Assembly (NCBI GenBank): GCA_030643245.1
Contig: DAOWME010000003.1
Span: forward strand, 1-38,224
Direction: 5' to 3'
DNA from: Deltaproteobacteria bacterium
GTDB taxonomy: Bacteria > Desulfobacterota > UBA8473
Length of the DNA: 38,224 nt
Under the pieces are notes generated by a model, which searched no databases, was not told where the DNA came from, and was given only the letters and a program-made list of their open reading frames with translations. Below are positions 8,864-19,009 of this stretch, piece after piece (the stretch's first letter is position 1; the number at the start of each line of letters is the position of its first letter). The translations under genes and the position numbers were made by a program.

Positions 8864-9430
8864 ATGAAGTTGGAAGATTTGCTGGCACAAAAGATGACCG
8901 CCATCACGAAGGCGTGGTTTCAACTGGTCATGGAGACATATCCTCCCGATGGTTCACGGTTTCTGAAACAAGAAGAGAACCGCTTTGCTAATCCGGTTGG
9001 ATCTACGATCTCTCAGGAGTTAGGGAATATTTTCGAGGAGCTTCTTAATGGCGTGGATTCCGAGAGCATCTCTCCTTTTCTGGACAGAATCATCAGGATC
9101 AGGGCTGTTCAGGATTTTTCTCCCTCCCGGGCCCTTTCGTTTATCTTTGATCTAAAGAAGATTATAAAAAAGGAATTGGGAAGTAAAATCAGGGATAGAG
9201 AGGACTATGATGAGTTGTTGAAGTTTGATTCCAGGATAGACCTACTTGCCATGCTCGCGTTCGACATATATATGAAATGCAGAGAGGAGATCTATAAAAT
9301 CAGGGTGAATGAGGTTAAGAACAGGGCACACCGCCTACTTGAAAGGGCAAAGCTGATATGTGACCTTTCTGATGAGGAACCTGATTTCAAAGACGATAAG
9401 TTAGATGGCAAGGATATGGAATTCGTTTAA
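8864..9430 (+). CDS. RsbRD N-terminal-domain-like protein upstream of dsrMKJOP
   Basis: 188 aa helical protein (WFQLVMETYPPDGSRFLKQEENRFANPVG...ILDRIIRIRAVQDFSPSRALSFIFDLK style). Confidence 0.7.
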   Translation: MKLEDLLAQKMTAITKAWFQLVMETYPPDGSRFLKQEENRFANPVGSTISQELGNIFEELLNGVDSESISPFLDRIIRIRAVQDFSPSRALSFIFDLKKIIKKELGSKIRDREDYDELLKFDSRIDLLAMLAFDIYMKCREEIYKIRVNEVKNRAHRLLERAKLICDLSDEEPDFKDDKLDGKDMEFV

Positions 9431-9528
9431 ATGGTTTAAATGATTAACCTTCTGTGGGAAATCTTAATTAATCTAGCCTTTGGTATGTGAAAATTAACTA
9501 TGTAAATTTATATATGAGGTGGTAAGAA

Positions 9529-10527
9529 ATGGGTGCGTCGTTTTCTCTACTCACAGTTTTAGTATTGGTTTTGCTTGCCTTCATGGGAGTGAGGGTGGCC
9601 GGGTGGGATCCCCTCTTTGGAGTGGTAATCCCGTATACTGCCCTCTTTGTCTTCCTCGTGGGCGTTGTGTATCGTATATGGGATTGGGCAAAGTCACCCG
9701 TGCCTTTCCGCATACCGACCACATGTGGTCAGCACAAGTCTCACCCGTGGATTAAAGGAAATAATATCGAGAATCCGTCCAATATCTTTGGCGTTGTAAT
9801 AAGGATGGCGCTCGAAATTCTTTTTTTCCGTTCCCTATTCCGGAACACCAAAACTGAGTTGAGAGCTGACCCGAGCCCGCGGCTCATCTTCGGAGAAAAC
9901 AAGTGGCTGTGGGCCGCAGGGCTCGCCTTTCACTGGTCCTTTCTCTTTATTGTTGTGAGGCACCTCAGGTTCTTCACTGAACCTATACCGTTCTTTGTGG
10001 GTCTTATTGAGTATATGGATGGGTTGTTCGAGATCGGTGTTCCCACGCTTTACATGACCGACGTGGTTATCCTGGCGGCAGTCACATACCTGTTTTTGAG
10101 AAGGGTTGTGATCCCCCAGGTGCGATACATCTCCATTGCAGCAGACTATTTCCCACTCTTTCTCATCCTGGGGGTGGCCATTTCCGGTGTTCTCATGCGG
10201 CATTTTTATAAGGTGGACATGCTAAGGGTAAAGGAACTGGCCACGGGGTTGTTCAGTTTTCATCCGGTAACTCCGGAGGGTATCGGGGTGTCTTTTTATA
10301 TTCACCTCTTTCTCGTGAGCATCCTGCTGATTTACTTTCCCTTCAGCAAATTGATGCACATGGCCGGAGTCTTCCTCAGCCCCACAAGAAATATGCCGAA
10401 TGATAACCGCAAGCGAAGACACATCAATCCGTGGGATTATCCCGTCAAGGTCCATACGTACGAGGAGTATGAAGACGAATTTAGAGAAAAGATGAAAAAA
10501 TACGGAATTCCCGTGGAAAAGGAGTGA
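9529..10527 (+). CDS. dsrM: DsrM, membrane cytochrome b (NarI-like) subunit
   Basis: 332 aa multi-TM protein, first in the MKJOP order; FHWSFLFIVVRHLRFF, YFPFSKLMHMAGVFLSPTRNMPNDNRKRRH. Confidence 0.95.
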   Translation: MGASFSLLTVLVLVLLAFMGVRVAGWDPLFGVVIPYTALFVFLVGVVYRIWDWAKSPVPFRIPTTCGQHKSHPWIKGNNIENPSNIFGVVIRMALEILFFRSLFRNTKTELRADPSPRLIFGENKWLWAAGLAFHWSFLFIVVRHLRFFTEPIPFFVGLIEYMDGLFEIGVPTLYMTDVVILAAVTYLFLRRVVIPQVRYISIAADYFPLFLILGVAISGVLMRHFYKVDMLRVKELATGLFSFHPVTPEGIGVSFYIHLFLVSILLIYFPFSKLMHMAGVFLSPTRNMPNDNRKRRHINPWDYPVKVHTYEEYEDEFREKMKKYGIPVEKE

Positions 10528-10530
10528 TAT

Positions 10531-12171
10531 ATGTCATCAGAGCTACCACCAGAACTAGCTGATTCCCCAAAACCGAAAGAACTAATGGCCATAGACTACA
10601 GGCCTCCTCAACAGCCCTGGATGGAGACACCCGTTAACTTCAAACCGGGCAACTATTGCTTCCCTACCAAGGCCAAAAACCTTCGTGTCCTTGATATGCC
10701 GAATCCGAGGGAATGGGCGCCGGAAGAAGAAGACTGGAAGCTGCCCGAAAACTGGATGGAGATAATCCGTGAGGGGATGAAGGATCGACTTGACAAATAC
10801 CGTTCCTTCAAGCTATTCATGGATATCTGTGTGAGATGCGGCGCATGCGCGGACAAGTGCCATTTTTTTCTAGGATCTGGGGACCCAAAAAATATGCCCG
10901 TTCTCAGGGCAGAGCTCCTTAGATCGGTGTATCGTGGGGAGTTCACAAAGGCAGGGAAGATCCTGGGAAAGCTTGCCGGGGCCAGGAAACTCACAATAGA
11001 CGTGATCAAGGAGTGGTTCTACTATTTCTACCAGTGTACGGAGTGTCGTCGATGTTCTGTTTTTTGCCCTTACGGCATTGATACGGCTGAAATCACTATG
11101 ATGGGAAGGGAGTTGCTCCATTTACTCGGGTTAGGTATCAACTGGGCCATGGAGCCTGTGGCGAATTGTTTCCGAACAGGGAATCACCTCGGGATTTTGC
11201 CCAATGGATTCAAGGATGCCCTTGATTTCTTCGCAGAAGATGCTGAAGAGATTACGGGTGTCAAGATAGACGTTCCCATAAATAAGAAGGGGGCGGAGAT
11301 ACTCTTTGTGGTGCCGTCCGGTGATTATTTTGGGGATCCCGGCACTTACACCTGCACCGGCTACATAATGCTCTTCCACGAGCTGGGACTCGACTATACA
11401 TGGAGCACATATGCTTCCGAAGGGGGAAATTTTGGTCTCTTTACTTCCCACGAGATGATTAAACGCCTGAATGCCAAGATATACGCGGAGGCCAAAAGAC
11501 TGGGGGTGAAGTGGATCCTCGGAGGAGAGTGCGGTCATATGTGGCGGGTTGTCAACCAGTATATGGATACGATGAACGGACCGGCGGATTTTCTCGAAGA
11601 GCCCGTCTCCCCCATCACGGGAACGAAGTTTGAGAACGCCAACTCCACGAAGATGGTCCATATCATGGAGTTTACCGCTGATCTAATCAGGCACAATAAA
11701 TTAAGGCTTGACCCGAGTAGAAATGACAACCGCATCGTAACATTCCACGACTCATGCAACCCGGCAAGGGCCATGGGAATTCTCGAAGAGCCTCGGTATG
11801 TGATAAAAAATGTCTGTAATAACTTCTACGAGATGCCGGAGAATACGATCAGGGAGCAAACGTTCTGCTGCGGAGGCGGCGCCGGGCTGGGCACGGATGA
11901 AAATATGGATACTAGGTTGAGAGGCGGGCTTCCAAGAGGGAACGCCGTGAGGTATGTACAGGAGAAACATGGTGTGAACAGCCTTGCCTGTATGTGCGCC
12001 ATTGACAGGGCTACCCTCATAACCGTGTGTGACTACTGGGCTCGGGGAGTGGAGGTTACGGGTATTCATGAGATGGTGGCAAACGCGCTGATCATGAGAG
12101 GTGAGAAGGACAGGCAGACCGATCTCCGTGGTGAACCTCTGCCCGGAAAGGAGGATGAAGAGGATGTATAA
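10531..12171 (+). CDS. dsrK: DsrK, HdrD-like Fe-S protein
   Basis: CVRCGACADKCHFF, CTECRRCSVFCPYG, and CCG motifs (FHDSCNPAR, FCCGGGAGLG). Confidence 0.96.
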   Translation: MSSELPPELADSPKPKELMAIDYRPPQQPWMETPVNFKPGNYCFPTKAKNLRVLDMPNPREWAPEEEDWKLPENWMEIIREGMKDRLDKYRSFKLFMDICVRCGACADKCHFFLGSGDPKNMPVLRAELLRSVYRGEFTKAGKILGKLAGARKLTIDVIKEWFYYFYQCTECRRCSVFCPYGIDTAEITMMGRELLHLLGLGINWAMEPVANCFRTGNHLGILPNGFKDALDFFAEDAEEITGVKIDVPINKKGAEILFVVPSGDYFGDPGTYTCTGYIMLFHELGLDYTWSTYASEGGNFGLFTSHEMIKRLNAKIYAEAKRLGVKWILGGECGHMWRVVNQYMDTMNGPADFLEEPVSPITGTKFENANSTKMVHIMEFTADLIRHNKLRLDPSRNDNRIVTFHDSCNPARAMGILEEPRYVIKNVCNNFYEMPENTIREQTFCCGGGAGLGTDENMDTRLRGGLPRGNAVRYVQEKHGVNSLACMCAIDRATLITVCDYWARGVEVTGIHEMVANALIMRGEKDRQTDLRGEPLPGKEDEEDV

Positions 12172-12550
12172 TGGAGGTAAGATATTTGCAGGGCTTATTG
12201 TCTTCATCTGTCTGATAACCTTTCCTGTCTGGTATAATGTGGTTCGCGGGAAAGCAGCGTACAGACCGGAACTGAAAATAGTAACAGAGGAAAAAGAGTG
12301 TGTGGAGTCCTCGGAATACATGAGAAACGAGCATATGCATTTGCTCGATGACTGGCGAAATTCGGTTGTGCGGGAAAACAAGAGAACTTACACGGCATAT
12401 GACGGAAAGGAGCATGAGATGAGTCTTTCCAATACATGCTTGAAATGTCATTCCAATAAGGCTGACTTTTGCGACCAGTGTCACAATTATCTTGAGGTAA
12501 CGCCAACCTGCTGGGATTGCCATGTTATTCCCGAGGAGAAGAAGTTATGA
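12155..12550 (+). CDS. dsrJ: DsrJ, triheme cytochrome c
   Basis: Three CxxCH motifs (CLKCH, CDQCH, CWDCH) and N-terminal TM segment. The ORF-track start at 12101 is probably too early. Confidence 0.93.
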   Translation: MKRMYNGGKIFAGLIVFICLITFPVWYNVVRGKAAYRPELKIVTEEKECVESSEYMRNEHMHLLDDWRNSVVRENKRTYTAYDGKEHEMSLSNTCLKCHSNKADFCDQCHNYLEVTPTCWDCHVIPEEKKL

Positions 12551-13335
12551 AGATCGATAGAAGAGATTTTTTGAAGATCGGCGGACTCGGCGCACTTGGT
12601 ATTGCAGCCAAGCCGGTCATTAATGTGCTTTCAAAAGGCGAGTCGGCGGAGGCCTCGCACGGAGGGGGGGCCGTAGGAGGCAAAAGACTGGCCATGGTTG
12701 TAGACCTTAAGAAGTGCAAGGAAGGATGCACGGATTGCATTGATGCTTGTCATAAGGCCCATAACGTGCCGGATTTTCACAACCCGAAGGATGAGGTCAA
12801 GTGGCTCTGGAACGAGCCATATGAAAAGGCATTTCCGGAACAAGAACACGAATGGGTCGGGGGGGGGATGAAAGGCGGTCCCGTCATGGTCCTCTGCAAT
12901 CACTGCGATAACCCGCCCTGTGTGCGGGTCTGTCCTACAAAGGCTACATTCAGGAGAGAAGACGGGATCGTTATGATGGACTATCATCGTTGCATTGGGT
13001 GCAGATTTTGCATGGCAGCCTGTCCGTATGGATCGAGGAGCTTCAACTGGCGTAACCCCAGGGGATGTGACGCATCGGGCAATACCTTCATCGAAAAGCA
13101 GAATCCAGGCTTTCCCACCAGGACCACAGGGGTCGTAGAAAAATGCAATTTTTGCGCAGAGAGGCTCGCAAAGGGCCTGATCCCTGCCTGTGCCGAGGCC
13201 TGCAAGGAAAATGCGATTGTTTTCGGAGACCTGGAAGAAGCGGACTCAGAGGTGAGAGAAGTCCTTCATTCAAATTACACCATTCGACGTAAACCCGGCC
13301 TTGGAACAAGGCCTCAAATCTATTACATAGTGTGA
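12547..13335 (+). CDS. dsrO: DsrO, periplasmic Fe-S protein with Tat signal
   Basis: MKIDRRDFLKIGGLGALGI Tat motif; multiple 4Fe-4S motifs. Confidence 0.95.
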   Translation: MKIDRRDFLKIGGLGALGIAAKPVINVLSKGESAEASHGGGAVGGKRLAMVVDLKKCKEGCTDCIDACHKAHNVPDFHNPKDEVKWLWNEPYEKAFPEQEHEWVGGGMKGGPVMVLCNHCDNPPCVRVCPTKATFRREDGIVMMDYHRCIGCRFCMAACPYGSRSFNWRNPRGCDASGNTFIEKQNPGFPTRTTGVVEKCNFCAERLAKGLIPACAEACKENAIVFGDLEEADSEVREVLHSNYTIRRKPGLGTRPQIYYIV

Positions 13336-13341
13336 GGAGTT

Positions 13342-14499
13342 ATGATTGAAAAGGCTTTGGTCGGTAGTAAGAAATACTGGGGACTGTTGATTGTTCTGCT
13401 CGCTATTATGGGAGTGGGCGGGATTTGTTATCTCTTTCAGTGGAATTACGGCTTGGGTATAACAGGGATGAGCAGGGACGTTTCATGGGGTCTATATATC
13501 GCCCAATTCACTTTCCTTGTAGGTGTCGCAGCTTCGGCGGTTATGGTTGTCCTGCCCTACTATTTGCATAATTATAAAGCATTCGGGAGGATTACAATCC
13601 TGGGAGAATTTGTGGCCGTGCCCTCGGTTATCATGTGTCTTGCGTTCATTATTGCAGACCTCGGTCAACCGACAAGGGCGCTCAATATAGTATTCCACCC
13701 GACTCTAAATTCTATACTCTTCTGGGATATGATAGTCCTAAACGGCTACCTTCTCCTCAATATCCTCATCGGGTGGAATGTGTTGGCTTCCGAGAGGAAG
13801 TCCGTGCCGCCGCCGCGTTGGTTAAAGCCTTTGATCTATCTATCTATCCCCTGGGCTGTCAGCATTCACACGGTTACTGCTTTCATTTACGCAGGCCTGC
13901 CGGGAAGGGGCTTTTGGCTTACGGCCATTATGGCCCCCCGTTTTTTGGCGTCGGCTTTCGCGGCAGGACCAGCCCTTCTCATTTTGCTCGCTCTTGTTGT
14001 TAGAAAATTCACAAAGTTTGATCCGGGAAAGGACGCGATACAGACATTAGGAAAAATTGTTACATATGCGATGTCAGTGAGTGTCTTTTTCGTCCTCCTT
14101 GAACTCTTTACTGTCTTCTACAGTCAGATACCCGAGCACATGCATCACTTCGACTATATTTTTGCGGGACTCGAAGGGCATGGAAAGCTTGTGCCGTGGA
14201 TGTGGAGTTCCGTTGTGCTTGCCGTCTTGGCGCTTATCCTTCTTTTAAACCCCGCTACCCGAAAAAATGAAAACATTTTGGCCATCGCTTGCGTTATCGT
14301 CTTCTTTTCCCTTTGGATAGAGAAGGGGTTCGTTTTAGTTGTAGCGGGTTTTATCCCCTCATCTCTTGGCAAGGTGTTTGAGTATTCGCCCACGGTACCT
14401 GAAATTTTAATCACCCTTGGGATCTGGGCGATGGGATTTTTCATACTCACCATCCTTTACAAAATGGCCATCATGGTTAAGGAAGAGATAGCAAGTTGA
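13342..14499 (+). CDS. dsrP: DsrP, NrfD-family membrane subunit
   Basis: 385 aa multi-TM NrfD-like protein following dsrO. Confidence 0.95.
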   Translation: MIEKALVGSKKYWGLLIVLLAIMGVGGICYLFQWNYGLGITGMSRDVSWGLYIAQFTFLVGVAASAVMVVLPYYLHNYKAFGRITILGEFVAVPSVIMCLAFIIADLGQPTRALNIVFHPTLNSILFWDMIVLNGYLLLNILIGWNVLASERKSVPPPRWLKPLIYLSIPWAVSIHTVTAFIYAGLPGRGFWLTAIMAPRFLASAFAAGPALLILLALVVRKFTKFDPGKDAIQTLGKIVTYAMSVSVFFVLLELFTVFYSQIPEHMHHFDYIFAGLEGHGKLVPWMWSSVVLAVLALILLLNPATRKNENILAIACVIVFFSLWIEKGFVLVVAGFIPSSLGKVFEYSPTVPEILITLGIWAMGFFILTILYKMAIMVKEEIAS

Positions 14500-14592
14500 G
14501 ACCCGCGTGCGCGCGGTAAAGTACAGGCCAGATCATTGGGATAGGTTTATCGATAAACAGTTAGGAAAATTATACAAGGAGGTGATTAAGAA

Positions 14593-14784
14593 ATGTCTTG
14601 GATTGTAACGGTGGATAAAGATAAGTGTGACGGGGACGGAGCATGTGTGGAGAACTGCCCCGTTGAAGTTCTTGAGTTGGATGCCGATGGAAAGGCGGAC
14701 CCGGTTAATATGGAGGAATGCCTTGGCTGTGAAACCTGCATGGAAGTGTGTGAAACCGGAGCCATAAACGTAGAGGAGGAGTAA
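14593..14784 (+). CDS. Ferredoxin with CxxDxxC cluster motif
   Basis: CDGDGACVENCPVE ... CLGCETCMEVCETGAI; Asp replaces the second Cys of cluster I. Confidence 0.92.
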   Translation: MSWIVTVDKDKCDGDGACVENCPVEVLELDADGKADPVNMEECLGCETCMEVCETGAINVEEE

Positions 14785-15245
14785 GAAGCTCTTCATCCTC
14801 TGCCGGTATTTGATGAGAACATGGAAACAGGGGAGCGAGTTAAATAATTTCAAAAACATCGATAATGGTTTTTTCCTCCCAAAGCACGATTTAATTTAAT
14901 CAGAACCGGATGTTTAAAGCTGCTTCTAAAGGATAAGAAACACAGGAGACCCCACTTGATGCCTTGAAAAAAAGAACGGATGTTACTGAAGACTTCTTGA
15001 AACAACAGGTGTGAAAGGGCGAGGACCTGAACAAAAATATGTTTCTGACAAAGATCATGACCAAAAAAATCAAGATGTTAAGGGAGATCTAATCTTCAAG
15101 TCTAAGGTCGGATAAAAGGTGGGGAAGTTTGGCACGGTACATTGAGAGGAGGTGATGGAGCGGGAACGAGCTAAAGAGATGTATATGTGTATATCTTAAA
15201 ACACGTTTTAGTAGGTAGTAAAATTTATTGAAGGAGGTAAGACAT

Positions 15246-15689
15246 ATGCCAAGTTATGTCATTATGGAGAAATGTGACGGCTGTAAAGGTCAGGACAAGA
15301 CCGCTTGCATGCATATATGCCCGAACGATCTCATGGTGTTGAACAAAGAGACGATGAAGGCTTACAACAGGGCACCTGAGATGTGTTGGGAATGCTACAA
15401 CTGCGTTAAGATCTGTGCGCAGGATGCCATGGACGTGAGGGGTTACGCTGATTTTGTACCTATGGGCGCATCCTGTGTGCCGATGAGGGGTTCAGAGGAT
15501 ATTATGTGGACGGTCAAATTCAGGGATGGGAGCCTCAAACGGTTCAAGTTCCCCATCAGGACAACACCCGAAGGTTCGGCTGTGCCCGATGGCGGATGGG
15601 AGACCGGAACGGATGACCTCAAGAGTCCGTTACTATTCACAGAGCCCGGATCACTGGGACTTCCTGAATTAACCACACTAAAAAAATAG
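15246..15689 (+). CDS. aprB: Adenylylsulfate reductase beta subunit
   Basis: MPSYVIMEKCDGCKGQDKTACMHICPNDLMVL..., CWECYNCVKICAQ. Confidence 0.97.
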   Translation: MPSYVIMEKCDGCKGQDKTACMHICPNDLMVLNKETMKAYNRAPEMCWECYNCVKICAQDAMDVRGYADFVPMGASCVPMRGSEDIMWTVKFRDGSLKRFKFPIRTTPEGSAVPDGGWETGTDDLKSPLLFTEPGSLGLPELTTLKK

Positions 15690-15708
15690 TACAGGAGGTA
15701 AATTAGAT

Positions 15709-17592
15709 ATGGCACAGTATGAAACTGTCGAGGTAACGACCGATCTCCTTATACTCGGTGGCGGGATGGCTGCTTGCGGAGCAGCGGTGGAGGCGGCGTA
15801 TTGGGCGAAGAAGAACGGTCTGAAGGTAACTATTGTGGATAAGGCCGCGATGGACAGAAGCGGAGCAGTTGCCATGGGTCTTTCAGCCCTCAATATGTAC
15901 GTTGGTATCAAAGACGGAGAGAATACCCCTGAGGATTATGTCCACTATGTGAGACAGGACCTTATGGGCATATCAAGGGAAGATCTGGTCTATGATATTG
16001 CAAGACATATAGACAGTACAGTCCATCTCCTTGAGAAATGGGGACTCCCCATCTGGAAGGATGAGAATGGAGCCTATGTTCATGAAGGTAGATGGCAGCT
16101 CATGATCAACGGCGAATCCTACAAGGTGATCGTTGCAGAGGCTGCAAAGAATGCTTTGACAACCATGGGCGATGATGCTGAGATCTATGAGAGGGTCTTC
16201 ATAGTTGACCCCCTGATGGATGGCGACAGGGTTGCAGGTGCGGTCGGATTTAGTATTAGGGATGAGAAGTTTTACGTGTTCAAGGCAAAGGCGGTTATGG
16301 CCGCCATGGGCGGCGCCGTACACGTCTTCAAGCCAAGGTCAACCGGTGAGGGACTGGGAAGGTCATGGTATCCTCCGTTTAACTCAGGTTCAAGCGCATA
16401 CTTTACATTGAAGGCCGGCGCTGAGATGACCTGTCAGGAAGTACGGTTTATCCCGGTCAGGTTCAAGGATGCTTACGGACCGGTGGGAGCATGGTTCCTA
16501 CTCTTCAAATCGAGGGCAACAAACGCCCTTGGTGGGGAGTACATGGTCGAGAGGAAAGAGGAGCTCAATAACTGGAAACCTTATGGTCTGGCAAAACCGA
16601 TTCCTGCTAACCTTCGAAACTACTTGGGAATGCTCGATCTCAATGAAGGCAAAGGCCCATTGTACATGAGAACCGACGAGGCCATGAAGGCTATCATCGA
16701 GTCGGTTCCTGAGGGAAAAGAAAGGAAGAAAAAGATAAAAGAGGTTGAGGCCGAGGCATGGGAAGACTTCCTCGACATGACCATCTCCCAGGCCATTCTG
16801 TGGGCCGGCAGCAACATCTATCCGGAGAAAAAAGCTTCGGAAATCGCTCCATGTGAGCCTTATTTCATAGGGTCCCATTCGGGCGCGTCAGGCGCATGGG
16901 TCAGTGGTCCTGAGGATCTTTCTCCGAAAGAGTACTTCTGGGGTTATAATAGGATGGCTACGGTCAAGGGTCTGTTCTGCGCAGGGGATGCCTCCGGGGC
17001 ATCGTCTCATAAGTTCTCCGATGGTTCTCACGTGGAAGGAAGGATGGCTGCCAAAGGCGCATTGGCCTTCATCATAGACAACAACACACAGCCCAATGTG
17101 GATATGGCACAGGTGGAAGAGATGAAGAAGACTATCCTGAAACCATTGGATATCTATGAAGAGCATAAGGCGTTCGCTGACGGAGAAGTAAACCCCAACT
17201 TCATCAAGCCTATGCAGTTCATGTTCAGGATGCAGAAGATCATGGACGAGTATGTGGGCGGTGTATCGAGCGCGTTCACGACCAATACGCCTTCTCTGGA
17301 GAGGGCTCTGGAATTACTGGAATTCCTGAAAGAGGATTCAGAGAAACTCGCAGCTGAGGACGTACACGAACTCATGAGATGCTGGGAGAACGTACAGAGA
17401 ATGTGGCAGGCTGAGGCACATACGAGAACGGTCCTCTTCCGCGAGGAGACAAGATGGCCCGGTTATTACTTCAGGGCGGATATGCCGAAGATGGATGAGG
17501 ACAACTGGAAGTGCTTCGTCAACTGCAAGGTTGATCCGAGTACGGGTGAATGGGAGATGACCAAGAAGGATGTAATTCCTTTGATTGATTGA
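15709..17592 (+). CDS. aprA: Adenylylsulfate reductase alpha subunit
   Basis: 627 aa FAD protein with AprA motifs (TTDLLILGGGMAACGAAVEAAYW; RSTGEGLGRSWYPPFNSGSSAY). Confidence 0.98.
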   Translation: MAQYETVEVTTDLLILGGGMAACGAAVEAAYWAKKNGLKVTIVDKAAMDRSGAVAMGLSALNMYVGIKDGENTPEDYVHYVRQDLMGISREDLVYDIARHIDSTVHLLEKWGLPIWKDENGAYVHEGRWQLMINGESYKVIVAEAAKNALTTMGDDAEIYERVFIVDPLMDGDRVAGAVGFSIRDEKFYVFKAKAVMAAMGGAVHVFKPRSTGEGLGRSWYPPFNSGSSAYFTLKAGAEMTCQEVRFIPVRFKDAYGPVGAWFLLFKSRATNALGGEYMVERKEELNNWKPYGLAKPIPANLRNYLGMLDLNEGKGPLYMRTDEAMKAIIESVPEGKERKKKIKEVEAEAWEDFLDMTISQAILWAGSNIYPEKKASEIAPCEPYFIGSHSGASGAWVSGPEDLSPKEYFWGYNRMATVKGLFCAGDASGASSHKFSDGSHVEGRMAAKGALAFIIDNNTQPNVDMAQVEEMKKTILKPLDIYEEHKAFADGEVNPNFIKPMQFMFRMQKIMDEYVGGVSSAFTTNTPSLERALELLEFLKEDSEKLAAEDVHELMRCWENVQRMWQAEAHTRTVLFREETRWPGYYFRADMPKMDEDNWKCFVNCKVDPSTGEWEMTKKDVIPLID

Positions 17593-17601
17593 TGATCTCG
17601 G

Positions 17602-17655
17602 GGCGGGTTTCAAATCCGCCATACGAGTGTGGGGTGGGCTTCAAGCCCACCCCAC
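17602..17655 (+). terminator. Two tandem hairpins after aprA
   Basis: GGCGGGTTT-C-AAATCCGCC (17602-17620) and GTGGGGTGGGCTT-C-AAGCCCACCCCAC (17629-17655). No U-tract. Confidence 0.6.
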
Positions 17656-17784
17656 TTATATAGCTCTTATATAGGTTTTGAGATATTAAATTTCAAAAGA
17701 CCTGAGAGACGAACCCGAATAAGTGGTACATTTTGAGTGATACGTCGTGGGTTATGACCGGTAACGGAGTGAAGTTTGATGGTC

Positions 17785-17903
17785 TCGTAAAAAGTCAAAA
17801 AATACTATTTCCCGTCATTCCGGCGAAAGCCGGAATCCTGTGTTTTCAGGCAGTTGCGGATCATCTGGACTCCGGTTTTCACCGGAGTGACGACTTTTTA
17901 CGA
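17785..17903. repeat. REP/MITE-like element with TCGTAAAAAGTC inverted ends
   Basis: TCGTAAAAAGTC (17785-17796)/GACTTTTTACGA (17892-17903) enclosing CGTCATTCCGGCGAAAGCCGGAAT and ACTCCGGTTTTCACCGGAGTGACG. Confidence 0.8.
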
Positions 17904-17917
17904 ATTCATCAAGTTTG

Positions 17918-18002
17918 ATATATCATAAATTTTGAAACTCATTTGAATTATGCATTTCAGCCATTTATAGCTCATAATTGAGTTTCAAAATTTCTGATAT
18001 AT
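17918..18002. repeat. 85-bp inverted-repeat hairpin upstream of YkgJ-type gene
   Basis: ATATATCATAAATTTTGAAACTCA (17918-17941) vs TGAGTTTCAAAATTTCTGATATAT (17979-18002): 24-bp arms, one mismatch. Confidence 0.85.
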
Positions 18003-18032
18003 TGAAATCTAGAAGAAAAGGCGGCTTTTGTA

Positions 18033-18857
18033 GTGGACATCGATGCGCTCGATAAATGGAAAGAGACCATATTAAAGGACTATCCCAAACTCTCGTTGGA
18101 CGATAGGATAAGGTTTGCATGTCATAAGGGCCTCGAATGTTTTAATCAGTGTTGCGCTGACGTCAATATCTTCCTCACACCCTATGATATCCTTCGCATG
18201 AAGAGGCGGTTGCATATGACCTCCGATGAATTCCTTTCGAGATACACCTATGCCATTACCCTCGACAACAAGGGGCTTCCGGCTGTCGTATTGAAGATGG
18301 AGGAAGATGAGAGAAAGACGTGTCCATTTGTAAGCGCCGACGGGTGCACGATATACGATGACAGACCCTGGTCGTGCAGGATGTACCCCATAGGCATAGC
18401 ATCACCTGACAAAAATGCCAGGGGAAATCGAGAAGAGTTCTATTTTGTGGTAGATCAGGAATTGCCATGTCACGGGTTCAGGGAAGAGAAAGAATGGACA
18501 ATAAGAGAATGGAAGGAGAACCAGGGCGCGGATATTTATGATTCTAAAGGGGAAATCTATAAGGAAGTAACCCTACATGAATTCTTTCTGAGAGGGAACG
18601 CCCTGACCCCTGAAAAGAGAAAGATGTTTTATATGGCCTGTTATAATCTCGATAAGTTTAGAAGGTTCCTCTTTGAAAGCAGTTTCTCCCGTATTTTTGA
18701 TATCGATAAGGAGACTATGGATAGGCTTGGAACCGACGACGACGATCTTCTAGACTTCGCCTTTAGATGGATTCGATTCAGTATCTTCGGAGAGGGTGTC
18801 CTCAAAGTCAAAGAGAGGGTTCTTGAGGAAAAGAGGACTGAATTAGGTTTACAATAA
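18033..18857 (+). CDS. YkgJ-family cysteine cluster protein
   Basis: CHKGLECFNQCC ... CPFVSADGCTIYDDRPWSCRMYP; GTG start. Confidence 0.85.
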   Translation: MDIDALDKWKETILKDYPKLSLDDRIRFACHKGLECFNQCCADVNIFLTPYDILRMKRRLHMTSDEFLSRYTYAITLDNKGLPAVVLKMEEDERKTCPFVSADGCTIYDDRPWSCRMYPIGIASPDKNARGNREEFYFVVDQELPCHGFREEKEWTIREWKENQGADIYDSKGEIYKEVTLHEFFLRGNALTPEKRKMFYMACYNLDKFRRFLFESSFSRIFDIDKETMDRLGTDDDDLLDFAFRWIRFSIFGEGVLKVKERVLEEKRTELGLQ

Positions 18858-19009
18858 AAAATTGCTCATTTCTGAATTGGAAACCAACTCGTGCCCTTTT
18901 CTCAAGAAGTCCATTTATGGATGGGCACTAGGTAGTCTGAGGATGTATAAATGAGCATGTTCGATGAATAATATCCTACATTCTATGTAATGGGAGACAA
19001 GGAGGAAAC

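Noticed and set aside
8429-8923. 164-aa minus-strand ORF containing LVGEISLPQD
   Set aside because: It matches the sense protein only because of the 32-bp palindrome; antisense shadow ORF of the osmC-like gene.
14502-14516. CCGCG-tgcg-CGCGG hairpin after dsrP
   Set aside because: Five-bp stem, no U-tract; too weak to call a terminator.
17733-17918. 61-aa ORF downstream of aprA
   Set aside because: Made almost entirely of a REP/MITE-like repeat (gtcattccggcgaaagccggaatc).
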